Source: Aminobacter carboxidus (lineage in GTDB: Bacteria; Pseudomonadota; Alphaproteobacteria; Rhizobiales; Rhizobiaceae). Taken from it: a DNA stretch of 64,000 nucleotides. How positions within the stretch are numbered: position 1 is the stretch's first letter; every line of letters begins with the position of its first letter. The notes beneath the pieces are model-generated. The model ran no database searches and was not told the DNA's origin. It worked only from the letters and a program-made list of their open reading frames with translations. Of the stretch, positions 58,891 through 64,000 are shown piece after piece. The translations under genes and the position numbers were made by a program. The stretch spans positions 310,001 through 374,000 of the forward strand of contig NZ_JACZEP010000001.1 in NCBI RefSeq assembly GCF_014863355.1, read 5' to 3'.

Positions 58891-59692
58891 CGAAGCCATA
58901 CTCGCACTGTTCGAACGCTTGGCGGTCGAAGCCGGGCAGGCGATCATGGAGGTCTACAATTCGGAGATCACGGTGACGGACAAGGCGGATGCCTCGCCCG
59001 TCACGCAGGCCGACAGGGCTGCGGAGAAGATCATCCTCGAAGGATTGCGAACAGCCTTTCCCGAGGTGCCTTGCGTTGCCGAGGAAGAGACTTCCGAAGG
59101 CGTCATCGCGCCGGATCTCGGGCGCGCGTTCTTCGTCATCGATCCGCTCGATGGAACCAAGGAATTCGTCAAGCGCCGCACCGACTTCACCGTCAACATC
59201 GCGCTGGTTCGTGACGGAGCTCCCGAAATCGGCGTCGTCTACGCACCCTGTACTGGCCGCTTCTTTGCCGGCAGGCCGGGAAAGGCCGAAGCTTATGAGA
59301 TCACCGAAGGCAAGGCTTCCGGGCGCCGCCAGATCCACGTGCGCGATGGACGCGAGCCGCTGACCATCGTTGCCAGCCGTTCGCACCTGACCCCGGAGAC
59401 GGAAGCCTTCATCAAACGGGTTCATGCCGCCGAGATCGTCTCGGTCGGGTCGTCGTTGAAGTTCTGCCTGCTCGCCTCGGGCGAGGCTGATATCTATCCA
59501 CGCTTCGGCAGGACGATGGAGTGGGATACGGCGGCGGGTGATGCAGTGCTGCGCGCCGCGGGTGGAATCACGCACACGCTCGATGGCGAGCCGCTGCTCT
59601 ATGGCAAGCGCAACCAGGCCAACGATGCGGATTTTGCCAATCCGCATTTCGTGTCGAGCGGCCGGATCATCGACCCGGCCTTCATGTACTGA
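58868..59692 (+). CDS. cysQ: 3'(2'),5'-bisphosphate nucleotidase CysQ
   Basis: A 274-residue inositol-monophosphatase-family enzyme that removes phosphate from PAP, the by-product of PAPS use. The metal-binding motif is [12 protein letters not shown], preceded by EEE in VAEEETSEG, and [15 protein letters not shown] is the second signature. It overlaps the end of cysNC by 23 bp; an in-frame ATG at 58841 gives a nine-residue longer protein with a larger overlap. With cysD and cysNC it completes the sulfate-activation operon. Confidence 0.92.
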   Translation: MTTVAASDEAILALFERLAVEAGQAIMEVYNSEITVTDKADASPVTQADRAAEKIILEGLRTAFPEVPCVAEEETSEGVIAPDLGRAFFVIDPLDGTKEFVKRRTDFTVNIALVRDGAPEIGVVYAPCTGRFFAGRPGKAEAYEITEGKASGRRQIHVRDGREPLTIVASRSHLTPETEAFIKRVHAAEIVSVGSSLKFCLLASGEADIYPRFGRTMEWDTAAGDAVLRAAGGITHTLDGEPLLYGKRNQANDADFANPHFVSSGRIIDPAFMY

Positions 59693-59706
59693 ACTGAAAG
59701 TGGTGC

Positions 59707-60849
59707 CTACTCGGCCGCGATCTTGGCCGAGTTGGAGCCGACATAGTTGCGGATCGTCGAAATGATCCGGTCCTGGTCGGCTTCGCTGAGATAGGGGTGC
59801 ATCGGCAGGCACAGGATGGTGCCCGGCACCGCATCCGAAACCGGCAGACCGCCCGTCACGAGCGGATAGTCGCGATAAGCGACCTGCACATGCAGCGGCT
59901 TGACGTAGTAGATGACAGACGGAATGCCCTCAGCCTGCAGATGTGCCTTCAGTCCGTCGCGGTCGGCGGTCTCGATGGCATATTGTGCCCAGGCCGAGCG
60001 GCCGCCTTCTGGCGCGCGCGAGGCCTTCACCACATCGCCGAGGCCATCGGCATAACGCTTGGCGACGCGCGCACGCGCCTCCATCTCGTCTTCCAGGATG
60101 GCCAGCTTTTCGATCAGGATCGCCGCCTGCAGCGTATCGAGGCGCGAGTTCAGGCCGACATGGATATTGTCGTACTGGGTTTCGCCCTTGCCGTGGAAGG
60201 CGAAGGAACGCAGCTTCTGAGCGAACTCGTCGTCATTGGTGAACATCGCGCCGCCGTCGCCGTAGCAGCCGAGCGGCTTGGCCGGGTAGAAGCTGGTGGC
60301 CGCGACATGGCCATAGGCGCCGCACATCTTGCCGTCCTGCGAGCCGCCGATCGACTGGGCGGCATCTTCGATCACCAGCAGGTTCTCACGCTTGGCGATG
60401 GCGTCGATGGCTGCATAGTCAGCCGCGATGCCGAACAGGTCGACCGGGATGATCGCCTTCGGCTTCAGGCGGCCTTCGGCCTTGATCATGGCGATCGCGG
60501 CTTCGAGGCTTTCGATCGAGATGTTGTAGGTGTCCGGCTCGATGTCGACGAACACCGGCTCGGCCTTGGCAAGCGCCACCACTTCGGCGGTCGCTGCGAA
60601 GGTGAAGCTCGGCACGAACACCGCATCACCCGGGCCAATGCCGGAGGCGAGCAGCGGCAGCAGAAGTGCGTCGGTGCCGTTGGCGCAGGCAACCACATGC
60701 TTGACGCCGACATACTTGGCGAGCTGGTTCTCGAATTCGGTGACTTCCGGACCGAGGATATAGCGTCCTTCGTCGACAACCTTGTCGATAGCCGCCTTCA
60801 GACGGTCGCGGATTCGTTCGCGCTGTGCGCCGAGATCGATGAACTGCAT
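59707..60849 (-). CDS. DegT/DnrJ/EryC1/StrS aminotransferase
   Basis: A 380-residue PLP enzyme transferring an amino group to keto-sugar nucleotides. The PLP lysine is in SFYPAKPLGCYGDGGAM, and IEDAAQSIGG is the conserved aspartate segment. FHGKGETQYDNIHVGLNSRLD in core GLNSRLDTLQAAIL is also typical. It likely helps make an amino sugar for a surface polysaccharide. ATG 60849 (MQFIDL) has GGGG upstream; 24 in-frame codons before it are not conserved. It is convergent with cysQ, 14 bp apart. Confidence 0.9.
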   Translation of the reverse strand: MQFIDLGAQRERIRDRLKAAIDKVVDEGRYILGPEVTEFENQLAKYVGVKHVVACANGTDALLLPLLASGIGPGDAVFVPSFTFAATAEVVALAKAEPVFVDIEPDTYNISIESLEAAIAMIKAEGRLKPKAIIPVDLFGIAADYAAIDAIAKRENLLVIEDAAQSIGGSQDGKMCGAYGHVAATSFYPAKPLGCYGDGGAMFTNDDEFAQKLRSFAFHGKGETQYDNIHVGLNSRLDTLQAAILIEKLAILEDEMEARARVAKRYADGLGDVVKASRAPEGGRSAWAQYAIETADRDGLKAHLQAEGIPSVIYYVKPLHVQVAYRDYPLVTGGLPVSDAVPGTILCLPMHPYLSEADQDRIISTIRNYVGSNSAKIAAE

Positions 60850-61082
60850 TCTGGCCCCAAAACCCAATCGTTTCTTCGCGCCGCTGATAGCAGAGTTGCC
60901 GGGGGCGAAAAAGCCGAGCACCCTGCGGCATGCATGGCGCGCCGGCAGTTCTTGTTACTTTCGGTTGCAGCATTTTCGCGCCGAAAATGGCGGAAAACAG
61001 GGTTTTCTCTACCGATGCGGCTAAGCCGGCTTGGCGATGCGAAACATAAAGTGATCGATGAAACCGCCGGAAAACGGCTGAT

Positions 61083-62006
61083 TCAAGCCAGTTCGCGCCG
61101 CCAGGGCGGGTTTGCTCCGGCCCTCGACACTGTGACGGCCGCAGCCCGCGCACCGAGCAAAAGGGCCGTTTCGATGGCTGATTCCGAAAGCGCAGAGATA
61201 GCAGTCTTGGTCAGGGCATTTTGTTCGTGCAGCGAGGCCAGGACGCCGGCGTTGAACGTATCGCCCGCACCGACAGTGTCGACCACGCTCACCCGTTCAG
61301 GCGTCACCGAAACTTTGTGCTGGGTACTGTAGGCGGTTGCACCCTTGCTGCCCTTGGTCACGATCACCAGCTTCGGGCCCTTGCCCAGCCAGTCGGCCGC
61401 GGTTTCGTCATGGCTGCCTGTTTCGCCGAACCAGGCCAGGTCCTCGTCCGAAAGCTTGACGATGTCGGCCATGGCAAGCATGCGGCGCATGCGTCCAAGG
61501 TGCGCCTGCTTGTCCTGAATGAACCCCGGCCGGATGTTGGGGTCGAACATCATAACGCGCTGTTGGTGCTCGCGCTTCATCAGCGCCTCATAGGCCGAGC
61601 CGCAGGGTTCGGGGATGAGGCTGATTGCGCCGAACAGCATGGCATCGATGTCGTTGCCGAGTGTCGGCAAGTCGGCCTCGGTGAGCATGCGGCCGGCGGT
61701 GTTTTCGTCATAGAAGGTGTAGGTGGCGTGGCCGTTGTCGAGCCGGACGAAGGCCAGCGTCGTCGGGCGACCCGAGAGATTGGCATAGCGCGAGCCGACA
61801 TTGCTCGCCGCCAGCACGTCGCGGACCTGCTGGCCAAACAGATCGGACGACAGGCCGGAGAAGAATTCCGTTGGTATCCCCAGACGACCAAGCGCGATCG
61901 CCGAGTTGAAGATAGCGCCGCCGGCATAGGGGGCAAAGGCAGGTTCGCCATCAGGACTTTGCCGTGGCAGCATATCGATGAGCGCTTCGCCGCAGCACAG
62001 GATCAT
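61083..62006 (-). CDS. PfkB-family sugar kinase, fructokinase-like
   Basis: A 307-residue ribokinase-fold kinase. The N-terminal substrate region is CGEALIDMLP and GGAIFNSAIALGRLG. The ATP/catalytic motif is DTVGAGDTFNAG with the catalytic Asp. FDPNIRPGF is also typical for fructokinases. It overlaps the FucU gene by ATGA and lies downstream of a ROK regulator that faces a sugar-binding protein. That context suggests phosphorylation of the imported sugar, probably fructose. Confidence 0.9.
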   Translation of the reverse strand: MILCCGEALIDMLPRQSPDGEPAFAPYAGGAIFNSAIALGRLGIPTEFFSGLSSDLFGQQVRDVLAASNVGSRYANLSGRPTTLAFVRLDNGHATYTFYDENTAGRMLTEADLPTLGNDIDAMLFGAISLIPEPCGSAYEALMKREHQQRVMMFDPNIRPGFIQDKQAHLGRMRRMLAMADIVKLSDEDLAWFGETGSHDETAADWLGKGPKLVIVTKGSKGATAYSTQHKVSVTPERVSVVDTVGAGDTFNAGVLASLHEQNALTKTAISALSESAIETALLLGARAAAVTVSRAGANPPWRRELA

Positions 62007-62449
62007 GGCTTGCCGGTTCCCTTTGGATAGATGACGCCCTTGCGGACGATGACATTGGCGTAGAGCCTTGGCTCGCTGGTGGCAATGATGGTGTGGGCCG
62101 CCTTGACGCGGCTGTAGAAGGCATCGCCGGCGAGCGGCACGACCGTGAAGCCGGGCGCGCGATAAGCGCAGACCTCGTCGATTTCGGCATGGACCGTATC
62201 GGACACGGCGGGATCGCCCTTGACCGAGGAGCGGAAAATCGCCTGCGGCACAAAATCGTCGAGCGGCAGCACCTGCAGTACGGCGTCCAGCACCGGGATC
62301 AGGTCGAGCCCGTCGGCGCGGACGACGCGGCGTCCATGCTCGAGCGCAGGATAGTTGCCGTCGACGATGGCGATCTCGTCGCCATGGCCCATCGCGCGCA
62401 ACGTGGACAGCAGGTCCGGCCCAAGCAAGGGAGGGATGTTGATGAGCAC
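62003..62449 (-). CDS. FucU/RbsD-family sugar mutarotase
   Basis: A 148-residue protein of the RbsD/FucU fold. The N-terminal LLGPDLLSTLRAMGHGDEIAIVDGNYPA is the typical start, seen in core GHGDEIAIVDGNYPA with the catalytic His. The enzyme speeds interconversion of sugar anomers. The start is GTG 62449 with GAGAGGGG 7 nt upstream, 2 bp after the regulator stop. Placing it between regulator and kinase suggests that it supplies the right anomer to the kinase. Confidence 0.85.
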   Translation of the reverse strand: MLINIPPLLGPDLLSTLRAMGHGDEIAIVDGNYPALEHGRRVVRADGLDLIPVLDAVLQVLPLDDFVPQAIFRSSVKGDPAVSDTVHAEIDEVCAYRAPGFTVVPLAGDAFYSRVKAAHTIIATSEPRLYANVIVRKGVIYPKGTGKP

Positions 62450-62451
62450 GA

Positions 62452-63678
62452 TCAGACCCCTCTCGACGGTGCGGTCGAGCCGATGAGGAAGCGCTCGGAC
62501 AGCGGCAGGCTGGCTCCGCCCATCGCGCGCGCATGGATGCCTACTGTGCCTTCGCGGACAAACGGAATACGCAGGCCCTCGATGTCGATCTTGCCGATCG
62601 CTGTTTGCACGGCTTCGACCAGACGGGCACGGATCGCGGGCGGCATCCATCCATCGATAACAGCGCATTCGAAATCGATGACCGAGGCCGACGCCACGAT
62701 GGCGTAGGCGAGCGCGTCCGAGGCGGTCGCAATCCAGCTGTCGAGATCGGATCCGAGATCGTGCCATTCCTCGGGCGAGGTCCAGAGATAGGGCGCCTCG
62801 ATGCCTCTGGCGTTCAGCGATTTTTCGAGCACGGCGAGTGAGGCGACGTCGATGAGCTGGGTCGGCCTGCCGCCCGGGCCCGGCACCGGCATCGAGCCGA
62901 GAGCGCCGGCATTGCCGGTCGGCCCGCTATAGAGCCTGCCGTTGAGCACCACGCCGCCGCCGGCAAAGGCGCCTATGTAGAAATAGACGAAGTCGCGTAA
63001 GCCGCCGATGTCGCCGAACACCAGTTCGGCGCCGCAGGCCGAGGTGGCATCGTTTTGCAGATAAACTGGGAAGGAAAACAGTGCTTGCAAATCGGCACGG
63101 ATGTCGTGGTTGCGCCACTCGTCCATGATTTCGCGCGGCGCGCCCGCCGTGTCGACCCAGTTCCAGAGCTCGAAGGGCATGGCGACACCCAGCCCGGCGA
63201 TCCGCTTGTCCTGATCGCGTGTCAGGCTGGCGCGCATCTGGGCAATGCCGGATCTTACGAATTCGATGGTGTCGCGAGGCGTCGGGTAACCATAGGAGTT
63301 CTGCAACATCGCCCGCGTCTTGCCGAGAAAGTCGATGAGCACCAGCTCGGCGCTGCGCCGGCCGACCTTGAGGCCGATGAAGAGGGCGCCTTCCGGATTC
63401 AGGGCCATGGGAATGGAAGGCTGGCCGATCTTGCCGCGGATCGGCTCCTGGCGCAGCAAAAGCCCCTCGACCTCAAGTTCGCGCATGATGACGGAGACGG
63501 TCTGGGCCGACAGGCCAGTCATCCGTGCGATGTCGGATTTGGCCAACGCGCCACTCTGCCGCACCAGCGACAGCACCAGCCGCTCGTTGTGATCACGCAT
63601 GCCGCTCTGGTTGGTGCCGCGCAACTGCTGGCTTTCCCCAGCCTCTGGCGAGCCGTGCCTTGAACTCCCGGCCTCCAC
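62452..63678 (-). CDS. ROK-family transcriptional regulator
   Basis: A 408-residue regulator with an N-terminal winged helix (about 28-90, GALAKSDIARMTGLSAQTVSVIM) and a C-terminal ROK sugar-binding domain (GLGVAMPFELW, QNDATSACGAELVFG). The cysteine-rich zinc motif of many ROK kinases is missing, as in FrcR-type repressors. It is divergent from a sugar-binding protein gene; a long perfect inverted repeat lies between the two. First gene of a regulator-mutarotase-kinase operon. Confidence 0.9.
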   Translation of the reverse strand: MEAGSSRHGSPEAGESQQLRGTNQSGMRDHNERLVLSLVRQSGALAKSDIARMTGLSAQTVSVIMRELEVEGLLLRQEPIRGKIGQPSIPMALNPEGALFIGLKVGRRSAELVLIDFLGKTRAMLQNSYGYPTPRDTIEFVRSGIAQMRASLTRDQDKRIAGLGVAMPFELWNWVDTAGAPREIMDEWRNHDIRADLQALFSFPVYLQNDATSACGAELVFGDIGGLRDFVYFYIGAFAGGGVVLNGRLYSGPTGNAGALGSMPVPGPGGRPTQLIDVASLAVLEKSLNARGIEAPYLWTSPEEWHDLGSDLDSWIATASDALAYAIVASASVIDFECAVIDGWMPPAIRARLVEAVQTAIGKIDIEGLRIPFVREGTVGIHARAMGGASLPLSERFLIGSTAPSRGV

Positions 63679-63783
63679 CGGCTTCCTCCCGTCATTCAGC
63701 GGTCTTCCCAGAAGATCCGTTCAGCGGTTTTCTCTGAAGATCCGCAATTTTCTTTTGGGACAGAATGCGGGTCGACCGCAATC

Positions 63784-63821
63784 CTGTCAATAATAAATAA
63801 GAGTGATTTAATTATTGACAG
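63784..63821. promoter_or_regulatory. Inverted repeat, likely ROK operator with two -35 boxes
   Basis: CTGTCAATAAT (63784-63794) and ATTATTGACAG (63811-63821) form a perfect 11-bp inverted repeat with a 16-nt A/T-rich centre. Each arm contains TTGACA pointing outward, toward the ROK gene on one side and the binding-protein gene on the other, so a regulator binding here could control both promoters at once. Regulator identity is inferred. Confidence 0.65.
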
Positions 63822-63937
63822 ACGATGCCGATTGGTGTTTCGTCAGGGCCGGATACTCGACTGGGAAGAGTGCATGAGTGTCCGGAACGACACCCGCTGA
63901 CCGGGGTCGCATGGTTTGGTTTTGGGAGGAGTACCCG

Positions 63938-64000
63938 ATGAAATTTTCAGTTCTGAAGACGACTGTCTTTGGTGCGGCCGTTGCCGCACTTGCAAGCATT
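63938..64000 (+). CDS. Sugar ABC transporter binding protein, start only
   Basis: Only the first 21 codons are in the window. ATG 63938 has GGGAGGA 6-7 nt upstream. The translated part is a Sec signal peptide (MKFSVLKTTVFGAAVAALAS). The position opposite a ROK regulator with kinase and mutarotase genes suggests an FrcB-type fructose/ribose-binding protein, but the mature protein is outside the window. Confidence 0.65.
   Translation, partial: MKFSVLKTTVFGAAVAALASI

Overview
The window is a gene-dense, high-GC stretch of chromosome from an alphaproteobacterium of the Hyphomicrobiales (Rhizobiales), most likely a Mesorhizobium/Aminobacter-type member. The signs are CcrM, an ANTAR-type NasT with NasS, rhizobial-type SMC, pyruvate phosphate dikinase, a fused CysN-CysC of the NodQ type, and a ROK regulator facing a sugar-binding protein as in fructose (frc) loci. 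The species call is inference. No phage, insertion sequence, integrase or CRISPR array is visible.

Layout. 1-9.1 kb is core: HAD phosphatases, ccrM, mutY, a DUF721 protein, a lipoprotein DsbA-like protein, smc and a GT25 glycosyltransferase. 9.3-14.3 kb is a TetR-controlled RND efflux pair whose promoter carries a perfect palindrome. 14.4-23.4 kb is a complete nitrate assimilation locus: nasT-nasS, then a leader with a sigma-54-like promoter, a two-hairpin ANTAR-target RNA and an intrinsic terminator, followed by a nitrate transporter, nirB, nirD and nasA. 23.4-35.0 kb is an amino-sugar/muropeptide recycling locus: RpiR regulator, an intact MurA paralogue, a GlcNAc-kinase-like ATPase, MurQ, a peptide-type ABC importer, a beta-lactamase-fold hydrolase and AnmK. 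Matching palindromes lie in front of the two promoter regions.

35.1-44.8 kb holds a GNAT protein, a LivK-type binding protein and a tightly coupled six-gene operon: 2,2-dialkylglycine decarboxylase, B12-binding mutase subunit, MeaB-type GTPase, mutase large subunit, enoyl-CoA hydratase and acyl-CoA ligase, with a divergent LysR regulator. The mutase resembles 2-hydroxyisobutyryl-CoA mutase more than methylmalonyl-CoA mutase. 44.8-55.7 kb is mostly housekeeping: tRNA-Gln, VOC protein, ppdK, polysaccharide deacetylase, an acidic hypothetical protein, acyl-CoA synthetase, DUF1499 protein, MBL hydrolase, bioY and a UDP-glucuronate-epimerase-like gene. 56.0-59.7 kb is sulfate activation (cysD, cysNC, cysQ). 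59.7-64 kb has a DegT aminotransferase, then a PfkB sugar kinase, FucU/RbsD mutarotase and ROK regulator divergent from a sugar-binding protein cut by the window end.

The strongest leads are the muropeptide locus with its embedded MurA and shared operators, the DgdA/mutase operon with Val90 and Asp117 in the mutase, and the NasT leader RNA. Functions rest on reading motifs by eye; no database or alignment was run.
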